Source: a bacterium UBP18_UBA7526 | GTDB taxonomy: Bacteria; UBP18; UBA7526 | Assembly: GCA_002478245.1 (NCBI GenBank) | Contig: DLMW01000002.1 | Location: 9,227-15,487 of the forward strand | Direction: 5' to 3' | DNA length: 6,261 bases | Shown: piece by piece, positions 1 to 5,347 of the stretch | Position numbering within the stretch: position 1 is the first letter of the stretch | Layout of the letters: the number at the start of each line of letters is the position of its first letter | Program-made: the position numbers and the translations under genes | Notes under the pieces: generated by a model | Told to the model about the DNA's origin: nothing | Databases searched by the model: none | Seen by the model: the letters and a program-made list of their open reading frames with translations, nothing else

Positions 1-1
1 C

Positions 2-112
2 AAAGGATTAAGGGAGGAGAAGCTAGCACCAGGGGTAATTCTCATAAGAGGAGAGAAACTCGAGGAAAGTGGCACATTTAGGGAGATAAGGAGTAAGGAA
101 TGTTCCATATAG
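2..112 (+). CDS. 3' end of an unrecognised protein, partial
   Basis: An open frame enters from the left edge and runs 36 codons to a TAG at 110-112, ending ...SGTFREIRSKECSI. Codon choice (AGG, AGA, GAG, ATA) matches the downstream genes. Its stop lies 13 bases inside the next gene, an overlap typical of translational coupling in an operon. Frame 3 is closed at once by a stop. Frame 1 is open to a TAG at 79-81 but reads as low-complexity basic sequence, so frame 2 is the likelier coding frame. I do not recognise the family from this fragment and assign no function. Its role would have to come from the sequence left of the window. Confidence 0.5.
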   Translation, partial: KGLREEKLAPGVILIRGEKLEESGTFREIRSKECSI

Positions 113-1257
113 CAAGTGAGAAGGAGATTAAGGAAGGGAAGGTCACTGATGTCTATTTCAAGAGGACAGAGGAGATCCTGAAGAAGAAGAGGATTAAAAA
201 GAGAGTGGCCATGGAGGTGGTGGCCCATAAGTTCCCCTCCCATTATCCCTGGGCGATACTGGCTGGGATTGAGGAGGTAGTGGAGTTATTTAGGGATAAG
301 CCAGTTGACATCGATTCTATGTTAGAAGGGACATTCTTCTATCCTGAGGAGCCGGTATTGACCATTAGCGGTGAATATTCCAGCTTTGCGGTCTATGAGA
401 CCCCTCTTTTAGGATTGATCTGCCAGGCAAGTGGGATAGCGACCAAGGCAGCAAGGTGTAAGAAGATCGCAGGAGAAAGATTGGTCGTTAGTTTTGGGGC
501 AAGGAGGATGCATCCTGCCATCTCTCCCATGATTGAGAGGGCGGCTTTCTTGGGAGGATGTGATGGGGTGGCAGTAATCAAGAGCGCCGAACTAATTGGG
601 GAAGAAGCGATCGGAACCATGCCCCATGCCCTGATCTTGATCATGGGGGATACGGTAAAGGCCACCGAGGCCTTCCATGAGGTAATCCCAAAAGGGGTAA
701 AGAGGGTATCATTGATCGATACCTTAGGGGATGAGAAGTTTGAGGCAGTAAGAGTGGCTAAGGCCTTGGGAAAGGACCTTTTCGCAGTGCGGCTCGATAC
801 CCCGGCATCGAGAAGGGGAGACTTCTTGAAGATATTGGAAGAGGTGAGGTGGGAGTTAGATCAGAGGGGATTCAAGGATGTAAAGTTATTCTTAAGTGGG
901 GGAATAGATGAGGAAGAGATCCTAAGACTAAGCCCAAAAGCCTTTGCCTATGGGGTGGGGACAGCGATAAGCAATGCCCGAGTAATCGACTTCTCCTTAG
1001 ATATCATTGAGATCGAAGAAAAGCCCTTTACCAAAAGGGGAAAGTTATCGGGAAGGAAGCAGCTCTGGCGCTGCCCTAAATGCGGAAAGAGGGAGGTTAC
1101 TTTAGCAAATAGGAGGCTTATTAAATGCTCCTGTGGAGGAAGGTTTGAAGGACTGCTCAGGCCCTTAGTGAGAAGAGGAAAATTGGTCACTGAACTTCCC
1201 AGGGTCCAAGGGATAAGAAAGAATGTCTTAAAAGAACTAAAAAAAGCAGAACTCTAA
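100..1257 (+). CDS. pncB: Nicotinate phosphoribosyltransferase, archaeal-like type with C-terminal zinc ribbon
   Basis: This enzyme couples nicotinate to PRPP with ATP to give nicotinate mononucleotide, the entry step of NAD salvage in the cytoplasm. The 385-residue protein has an N-terminal domain (about 1-110) and the phosphoribosyltransferase barrel (about 110-300). Seen in the barrel are FGARRMHP (132-139), the GTMPHAL motif (172-178) whose His176 is the candidate phospho-accepting histidine, the SLIDTLGDE strand (204-212), RLDTPASRRGD (231-241) and LSGGID (265-270). A compact C-terminal module has Cys325-x2-Cys328-x14-Cys343-x-Cys345, a zinc-ribbon pattern known from archaeal-type members; its role is inferred to be structural. 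The ATG is well supported by AAGGAG at 88-93, six bases upstream. The start overlaps the preceding gene, and thi4 follows 46 bp later, consistent with one operon. Confidence 0.9.
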   Translation: MFHIASEKEIKEGKVTDVYFKRTEEILKKKRIKKRVAMEVVAHKFPSHYPWAILAGIEEVVELFRDKPVDIDSMLEGTFFYPEEPVLTISGEYSSFAVYETPLLGLICQASGIATKAARCKKIAGERLVVSFGARRMHPAISPMIERAAFLGGCDGVAVIKSAELIGEEAIGTMPHALILIMGDTVKATEAFHEVIPKGVKRVSLIDTLGDEKFEAVRVAKALGKDLFAVRLDTPASRRGDFLKILEEVRWELDQRGFKDVKLFLSGGIDEEEILRLSPKAFAYGVGTAISNARVIDFSLDIIEIEEKPFTKRGKLSGRKQLWRCPKCGKREVTLANRRLIKCSCGGRFEGLLRPLVRRGKLVTELPRVQGIRKNVLKELKKAEL

Positions 1258-1264
1258 TCCCATT

Positions 1265-1279
1265 GGCGATTTTATCGCC
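1265..1279 (+). promoter_or_regulatory. Perfect 6-bp hairpin between pncB and thi4
   Basis: GGCGAT and ATCGCC (1265-1270 and 1274-1279) form a perfect inverted repeat around TTT. A run of five T follows at 1287-1291, but seven bases lie between stem and T-run, so this is a poor intrinsic terminator. The last bases of the stem (CCGC, 1278-1281) could instead pair with GCGG (1293-1296), which runs into the thi4 Shine-Dalgarno. It could tune readthrough or translation of thi4; this is inference from a short structure. Confidence 0.4.
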
Positions 1280-1303
1280 GCAATCATTTTTAGCGGAGGG
1301 GGT

Positions 1304-2077
1304 ATGAAACTGGATGAGATCATCATAACCGAGGCCATAATAGAGACCTTTACCAGGAAGTTTAGGGATTATCTATCCTCTGATGTGGCCATTGCTGGTG
1401 GAGGGCCAGCGGGCCTCTCCGCTGCCTACTATCTGGCAAAAGCAAAGAAGAAGGTGGTCCTATTTGAGAGGAGGTTATCCATTGGGGGTGGGATGTGGGG
1501 TGGAGGGATGATGCTCAATAGCATCGTGGTCTGCTCTGAAGGCAAGAAGATCCTAGATGAGTTCGGGATCAGGAATAGAGAATATAAGAAGGGCTACTAT
1601 GTGGCAGATGCCACTGAGGCCGTAACTACTCTTGCCTCTGAGGCGGTCAGAGCCGGAGCCCAGATATTCAATCTCATGAGCGTCGAGGATGTAGAGATGA
1701 GGAAGGATAGGGTAACCGGTTTTGTCTTGAACTGGAGTAGTGTAGAATGGGCAAAATTACATGTCGATCCCATGACCGTAAGGGCAAGGTTTATAGTGGA
1801 TGCCACAGGCCATGGCTGTGAGGTAGCAAGTATTATTCAGAGAAAGTTGGGAACCAGGTTAAAGACCAGAACCGGGGGGATCGTGGGAGAGGGACCCATG
1901 TGGGCTGAGAGAGGAGAGAAGGCCATTGTTAGGAATACCAAGGAGTTCTATCCCGGGGCCTATGTGGCGGGGATGGCGGCCAATGCGCTCTTCGGTGGCC
2001 CCAGGATGGGTCCCATATTCGGGGGAATGCTCCTCTCTGGAAAGAAGGTCGCCCAGCTTATCGCAGAGAGAATATGA
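1304..2077 (+). CDS. thi4: Sulfide-dependent ADP-thiazole synthase (Thi4 family)
   Basis: Thi4 makes the thiazole half of thiamine as an ADP-thiazole from NAD, glycine and a sulfur donor, with iron. The 257-residue length is full for the prokaryotic family. The dinucleotide-binding start is DVAIAGGGPAGLSAAYYLA (27-45) with the strand-end acid in FERR (54-57), then GGGMWGGGMM (61-70). The C-terminal signature GGPRMGPIFGGMLLSGKKVA spans 231-250. In the suicide enzymes of yeast and plants, the sulfur-donating Cys sits just before the DP motif. Here that stretch reads LHVDPMT (152-158) with His153, as in methanogen enzymes that take free sulfide and turn over repeatedly. The start is supported by GGAGGGGG (1295-1302) immediately upstream. 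Its substrate NAD links it to the preceding gene, and its sulfide use links it to cysK and DUF39 downstream. Confidence 0.93.
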   Translation: MKLDEIIITEAIIETFTRKFRDYLSSDVAIAGGGPAGLSAAYYLAKAKKKVVLFERRLSIGGGMWGGGMMLNSIVVCSEGKKILDEFGIRNREYKKGYYVADATEAVTTLASEAVRAGAQIFNLMSVEDVEMRKDRVTGFVLNWSSVEWAKLHVDPMTVRARFIVDATGHGCEVASIIQRKLGTRLKTRTGGIVGEGPMWAERGEKAIVRNTKEFYPGAYVAGMAANALFGGPRMGPIFGGMLLSGKKVAQLIAERI

Positions 2078-2088
2078 TATCAATGTTC

Positions 2089-2160
2089 GGTGAGCGGTTG
2101 CACCCTTCGCTCTCTCTTTAGGACTGGGCAAAGCCCTGAGCCAGCCTCAGGGCGAAGCTC
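2089..2160 (+). repeat. GC-rich self-complementary element (REP-like hairpin) after thi4
   Basis: GCCCTGAG (2133-2140) and CTCAGGGC (2146-2153) form a perfect 8-bp stem with a 5-base loop. CTTCGC (2105-2110) can pair with GCGAAG (2152-2157), and GAGC (2092-2095) with GCTC (2157-2160), so the whole stretch folds back on itself in several alternative ways. No T-run follows on either strand, which argues against a simple terminator. Its base composition differs from the flanking genes. It may protect the 3' end of the thi4 message or be a copy of a dispersed palindromic repeat; only one copy lies in this window. Confidence 0.5.
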
Positions 2161-2261
2161 GTAGTGTAATAGCAAAAAAACAAAATGATCCGTCTTAGAT
2201 GGACAATCAGCCCAATCCTTCAACGCACAATGGACGAGAAATACCCGGTAACTTATCATCA
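2161..2261. other. Remainder of the thi4-cysE gap, no gene seen
   Basis: This middle part of the 275-bp gap (2078-2352) holds an A7 run at 2174-2180 and a near-palindrome centred on 2196 (TCCGTCT/AGATGGA). A 26-codon open frame from an ATG at 2185 has no ribosome binding site and looks accidental. A longer open frame on the minus strand also has no convincing start. I see no supportable gene or RNA family here. Confidence 0.4.
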
Positions 2262-2290
2262 TTGACAAAACCTATAAGCTGTAATATCTT
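2262..2290 (+). promoter_or_regulatory. Candidate sigma-70-type promoter for cysE
   Basis: A consensus -35 hexamer TTGACA (2262-2267) is followed after 17 bp by TATCTT (2285-2290), a four-of-six match to the -10 consensus. Transcription would begin near 2297, about 56 bp before the cysE start. Within the spacer is CCTATAAG, so if the host is an archaeon the same region could serve as a TATA-type promoter. The 5' arm of an inverted repeat overlaps the -10 element. Confidence 0.5.
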
Positions 2291-2317
2291 ATTAGAAGCC
2301 GAAGATTTTCTAATAGG
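2288..2317 (+). promoter_or_regulatory. Operator-like inverted repeat over the cysE promoter
   Basis: CTTATTAGAA (2288-2297) is complementary to TTCTAATAGG (2308-2317) over ten positions, nine Watson-Crick and one G-T, with a 10-base spacer. The arm centres are 20 bp apart, about two helical turns, as expected for a dimeric DNA-binding protein. It begins in the -10 element and covers the predicted start site, a position that fits repression. It could also act as an RNA hairpin at the 5' end of the cysE message. Confidence 0.45.
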
Positions 2318-2352
2318 GGCGGAGACATTAGTATTACTAGGGGAGGGGAAGA

Positions 2353-3033
2353 TTGGCACCTCTAATGGGGTTTAAGAGAATAGCTGAGGATATTAGGACG
2401 GTCTTTGATGAGGATCCAGCAGCGCGGAGTCTTTTGGAGGTTATATTCTGCTATCCTGGTCTCCATGCCATCTGGCTCCATCGGATAGCTCACTTCTTCT
2501 GGAAGCATAGGATGCGCTTCTTAGGGAGGCTCATCTCCCACATCAATCGCCACCTGACAGATGTTGAGATCCATCCTGGTGCGAGGATCGGAAGGAGGTT
2601 CTTCATCGACCATGGCTCGGGAGTGGTCATCGGTGAGACGACAGAGATCGGAGACGATGTCCTGCTCTATCAGGGGGTGACCCTGGGAGGGACGGGAAAG
2701 GAGAAGGGGAAGAGGCATCCCACTATTAGGAATAAGGTGGTAGTGGGCGCGGATGCCGTTGTCCTAGGGGCCATTGAGATCGGTGAGGGAGCGCGAATCG
2801 GTGCCGGCTCTGTGGTAGTGAAGGATGTCCCTCCCGGAGCGGTAGTGGTCGGCGTTCCGGGAAGGGCGGTGGAGAGGCCGAAGGTGAAGCCTAAGATTGA
2901 CTTAGAGCATGGAAGGCTTCCCGATCCAGTAGCAGAGGCGGTCAATATTCTCTTAGAGAAGCAGGAGGAGCTGGAGAAGAGAATAGAGAGATTGGAAGGG
3001 AAGGGCGGAGCAGGCGAGAAAGTGAGCAGGTGA
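2353..3033 (+). CDS. cysE: Serine O-acetyltransferase
   Basis: CysE acetylates serine with acetyl-CoA to give O-acetylserine, the acceptor used by CysK. The 226-residue protein has the short N-terminal helical region seen in many bacterial and thermophile forms (about 1-70), then the left-handed beta-helix of hexapeptide repeats (about 73-165). Catalytic candidates are His87 in IDHGSGVVIGET and His122 in KRHPTIRN; the VGVPGRAV closing motif is at 167-173. A charged helical tail with coiled-coil character (about 193-216) ends in EKVSR and lacks the C-terminal isoleucine that usually docks into CysK. The TTG start is chosen because GGGGAGGGG (2340-2348) sits at correct spacing; an ATG at 2365 would be too far from it. 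The gene looks GC-richer than its neighbours and uses more CGN arginine codons. cysK follows after 66 bp. Confidence 0.94.
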   Translation: MAPLMGFKRIAEDIRTVFDEDPAARSLLEVIFCYPGLHAIWLHRIAHFFWKHRMRFLGRLISHINRHLTDVEIHPGARIGRRFFIDHGSGVVIGETTEIGDDVLLYQGVTLGGTGKEKGKRHPTIRNKVVVGADAVVLGAIEIGEGARIGAGSVVVKDVPPGAVVVGVPGRAVERPKVKPKIDLEHGRLPDPVAEAVNILLEKQEELEKRIERLEGKGGAGEKVSR

Positions 3034-3099
3034 TCAGTTTTAAAGGGCAACCAGCGATGCGGGGCGAGGAGATCCGGATAGCCTTTTGGTTGCAAAGGG
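3034..3099 (+). promoter_or_regulatory. cysE-cysK leader with inverted repeat and possible leader peptide
   Basis: GCAACCA (3047-3053) and TGGTTGC (3087-3093) are perfect complements, and each is joined to an AAAGGG (3042-3047 and 3094-3099). The second AAAGGG touches the cysK ATG, so it is too close to be a normal ribosome binding site. The first AAAGGG is well placed for an 18-codon frame from ATG 3057, MRGEEIRIAFWLQRDDLF, whose stop at 3111-3113 lies inside cysK. Coupling of cysK translation to this small frame is possible but unproven. Confidence 0.35.
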
Positions 3100-4029
3100 A
3101 TGATCTATTCTGATATAACCAAGACTATTGGTAAGACACCCCTGGTAAGATTAAATAGAATAACTAAGGGCTTGGAATCTGAGATTGTGGCCAAGTTAGA
3201 GTCCTTCAACCCCTTGGGAAGTGTAAAGGATAGGATCGGGGTGGCCATGATCGATGAGGCAGAGAAGGAAGGGAAGATTACCTCGGGCAAGACTACCCTC
3301 ATCGAGGCTACTAGTGGCAATACGGGCATTGCCTTGGCCGCTATCTCCGCCTCTCAGGGTTATAGATTAATTCTTACCATGCCAGAGGATGTGAGTGAGG
3401 AGAGGAAGAAGATCCTCTCCTTCCTGGGAGTAGAGATAGTCCTAACTTCTAAAGAGAAAGGGATGAGAGGGGCCATTGAGAAGGCAATAGAATTGGCAAA
3501 GGAAAACCCAGATTCTCTCTTTTTGAATCAGTTTGAGAACCCAGCCAATCCCTTGGCCCATGAAAGGACTACCGGACCAGAGATCTGGAGAGATACCAGA
3601 GGAAGGATAGATATCTTAGTGGCTGGGGTGGGTACAGGAGGGACAATTACTGGTGCCTCACGCTATCTAAAGAAAAAAAAGCCCGGGGTTAGAGTAATCG
3701 CTGTGGAGCCTGCCTCCTCTTCTGTCCTCTCTGGAGGAGAGGCCGGTTTCCATAGGATTGAGGGGATGGGAGCGGGATTCATCCCCAAGGTCCTGGATAG
3801 ATCATTAATCGCTGAGGTCTTTCCCGTAAAGGATGAAGAGGCTTTTAAGATGGCGAAAAGACTGGCAAAGGAGGAAGGGATATTGGCTGGGATATCATCT
3901 GGTGCTGTGGTCCATGCTTCCTTAGAAGTGGGAAGAAGAAAAGAGAATAGAGGAAAGCTAATTGTCGTTATCTTGCCAGATACGGGAGAGAGATACTTAA
4001 GTACGGAACTATTCTGTAATCAGAAGTAA
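3100..4029 (+). CDS. cysK: Cysteine synthase (O-acetylserine sulfhydrylase)
   Basis: CysK is a PLP enzyme that replaces the acetyl group of O-acetylserine with sulfide to make cysteine. The 309 residues are the usual length for the family. The opening IYSDITKTIGKTPLVRLNRI region is typical and supports the ATG; an in-frame stop at 3079-3081 with no other start rules out a longer form. Key features are the PLP lysine Lys43 in GSVKDR, the substrate loop TSGNTG (71-76), NQFENPANP (143-151), the phosphate-binding GVGTGGT (176-182), SSGA (266-269) with the PLP-nitrogen serine, and PDTGERYLS (293-301). No CBS or other extra domain is present, so this is not a cystathionine beta-synthase. The gene sits 66 bp after cysE, giving a complete two-step route from serine. 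The normal Shine-Dalgarno spacing is missing. Confidence 0.95.
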   Translation: MIYSDITKTIGKTPLVRLNRITKGLESEIVAKLESFNPLGSVKDRIGVAMIDEAEKEGKITSGKTTLIEATSGNTGIALAAISASQGYRLILTMPEDVSEERKKILSFLGVEIVLTSKEKGMRGAIEKAIELAKENPDSLFLNQFENPANPLAHERTTGPEIWRDTRGRIDILVAGVGTGGTITGASRYLKKKKPGVRVIAVEPASSSVLSGGEAGFHRIEGMGAGFIPKVLDRSLIAEVFPVKDEEAFKMAKRLAKEEGILAGISSGAVVHASLEVGRRKENRGKLIVVILPDTGERYLSTELFCNQK

Positions 4030-4030
4030 A

Positions 4031-4062
4031 TGTGAACAGTCACAATTGGTTTACGGTAAACC
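4031..4062 (+). promoter_or_regulatory. Two adjacent dyads just after cysK, operator-like
   Basis: TGTGA and TCACA (4031-4035, 4040-4044) form a perfect dyad with a 4-base centre, using the half-sites of CRP/FNR-family regulators, whose sites more often have a 6-base centre with these halves. Three bases later GGTTTAC and GTAAACC (4048-4054, 4056-4062) form a 15-bp near-perfect palindrome around one G. Neither is followed by a T-run, so these are not evident terminators for cysK. They lie 109-140 bp upstream of the DUF39 start. Confidence 0.4.
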
Positions 4063-4156
4063 CCATTAGAAAATTCAATAGATAAAGGCATATTTCTTGA
4101 GATAAAAGGATAATAGCGTCTAAGAGAAAACCTATAAAAAGGATTTCTAACGGGGT
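4060..4156 (+). promoter_or_regulatory. Long-range complementary arms in the DUF39 leader
   Basis: The 13 bases at 4060-4072 (ACCCCATTAGAAA) pair with 4144-4156 (TTTCTAACGGGGT) at twelve positions, with one A-C mismatch, enclosing 71 bases. The 3' arm ends three bases before the Shine-Dalgarno GCGAGG. The enclosed A-rich stretch has a weaker inner stem (4093-4098 with 4124-4129). The layout, a closing helix next to the ribosome binding site, resembles a cis-regulatory RNA, but no known riboswitch class is recognised. Alternatively the arms are separate protein-binding sites. AAAACCTATAA at 4127-4137 may instead be promoter sequence. Confidence 0.4.
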
Positions 4157-4170
4157 AAGCGAGGTAAGTG

Positions 4171-5325
4171 ATGGCCAAGACCATAAAAGAGATAAATGAG
4201 AGAATAAAGAAGGGAAAAGCAATAGTAGTCACTGCAGAGGAGATCATTGATTTAGTGAAGAAGAAGGGAATAAAGAGGTGTGCGCAAGAGGTGGATGTGG
4301 TGACTACTGCTACCTTTGGCCCCATGTGTTCCAGTGGCGTCTTCATTAATTTCGGCCATTCTAAACCAAGGATTAAGGTAGGGGGAGGGAAGGTCTATCT
4401 CAATGATGTCCCAGCCTATGGAGGATTGGCAGCGGTGGATATCTATCTCGGGGCCAGTGCTCTACCAGATGATGATCCTAGGAACAAGGTCTATCCTGGG
4501 GAGTTTGGGTATGGAGGAGGGCATGTCATAGAGGAACTGGTAAAAGGATTGGATATAAGGCTCAAAGCATTTACCTATGGAACGGACTGCTATCCGAGGA
4601 AGGAATTGGAGACCAAGATTAATATCAAAGATTTAGATAAGGCCGTCCTCTATAATCCGAGGAATGTCTATCAGAACTATAATGTTGCGGTCAATCTTTC
4701 GGATAGGGTGATCTATACCTATATGGGTGTTCTCGAGCCCCAATTGGGGAATGCTAATTACTGTTCCGCTGGCCAACTTTCCCCTCTCTTTAACGATCCC
4801 TATTACGAGACCATCGGCATCGGAACCAGGATCTTCTTGGGAGGAGGAATAGGCTATATTGCTTTTAGTGGAACTCAGCATAACCCAAGAGTGAAGAGGA
4901 CGAAGCAGGGAATTCCTAAGAGACCAGCAGGAACCTTAGCCTTAATTGGGGATCTGAAGGGGATGAGTCCCAAGTGGCTAATAGGGACATCCTTCACAGG
5001 ATATGGGGCTACCCTAACCGTAGGGATAGGGATACCAATACCTATCCTGAATGAGAGGATACTGAAGTTTACTGCGATAGAGGACTCTCAGATATATGCC
5101 CCAGTCATTGACTATAGCAAGGCCTATCCTATGGGCAAGGAGGTTGTCTTAAAAGAGGTGAACTATGCCCAGCTTCGCTCGGGCACTATCAGGATAAGAG
5201 GGAAGGAGGTTCCTACCTCAAGCCTATCGAGCTATGCCAAGGCAAGGGAGATCGCCCATATCTTGAAGGACTGGATAAAGAGGAAGGGGTTCCTCTTAAC
5301 AGAGCCCGTTGCCCCTCTTCCTTAA
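4171..5325 (+). CDS. DUF39 (COG1900) homocysteine biosynthesis protein, probable aspartate-semialdehyde sulfurtransferase
   Basis: Proteins of this family, studied in methanogens, turn aspartate semialdehyde and sulfide-derived sulfur into homocysteine through a cysteine persulfide. The match is by overall sequence recognition: TTATFGPMCSSGVFINFGH (45-63), GEFGYGGGHVIEELVKG (110-126), YGTDCYPRKE (136-145), CSAGQLSPLFNDP (198-210) and FLGGGIGYIAFSGTQHNP (222-239). Cys53 and Cys140 are the candidate reactive cysteines by motif context; Cys37 and Cys198 are the others. The 384 residues cover the DUF39 core only. The CBS pair found in many archaeal members is absent, and the NIL-ferredoxin partner of methanogens is not in this window. 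I prefer ATG 4171 to GTG 4168 because GCGAGG (4159-4164) is then six bases away. Placement after cysE-cysK supports a sulfide-assimilation role. Confidence 0.85.
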   Translation: MAKTIKEINERIKKGKAIVVTAEEIIDLVKKKGIKRCAQEVDVVTTATFGPMCSSGVFINFGHSKPRIKVGGGKVYLNDVPAYGGLAAVDIYLGASALPDDDPRNKVYPGEFGYGGGHVIEELVKGLDIRLKAFTYGTDCYPRKELETKINIKDLDKAVLYNPRNVYQNYNVAVNLSDRVIYTYMGVLEPQLGNANYCSAGQLSPLFNDPYYETIGIGTRIFLGGGIGYIAFSGTQHNPRVKRTKQGIPKRPAGTLALIGDLKGMSPKWLIGTSFTGYGATLTVGIGIPIPILNERILKFTAIEDSQIYAPVIDYSKAYPMGKEVVLKEVNYAQLRSGTIRIRGKEVPTSSLSSYAKAREIAHILKDWIKRKGFLLTEPVAPLP

Positions 5326-5347
5326 AGAGCAATTGGATAATACCGGG

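Noticed and set aside
1258..1303. TPP riboswitch before thi4
   Set aside because: The gap is only 46 bp and lacks the CTGAGA and ACCTGAT conserved elements.
2185..2265. 26-codon plus-strand frame in the same gap
   Set aside because: There is no Shine-Dalgarno before its ATG and no recognisable product.
2080..2268. 62-codon minus-strand open frame in the thi4-cysE gap
   Set aside because: It starts at a TTG without a convincing ribosome binding site, part of it is the palindrome read through, and the product resembles nothing I know.
2262..2352. T-box or SAM riboswitch before cysE
   Set aside because: No T-box consensus (GGGTGGNACC-like) and no SAM-I core could be found; GGCACC at 2355-2360 is too short and lies in the start region of the gene.
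2670..3095. 141-codon minus-strand open frame opposite cysE
   Set aside because: It is antisense to a clear cysE, and its Thr/Ser/Pro-rich composition is what reverse reading of hexapeptide-repeat codons gives.
4020..4346. 108-codon minus-strand frame across the DUF39 leader, with hydrophobic stretches
   Set aside because: It overlaps the well-supported DUF39 start and cysK end, and the hydrophobicity comes from reading A/G-rich sequence in reverse.
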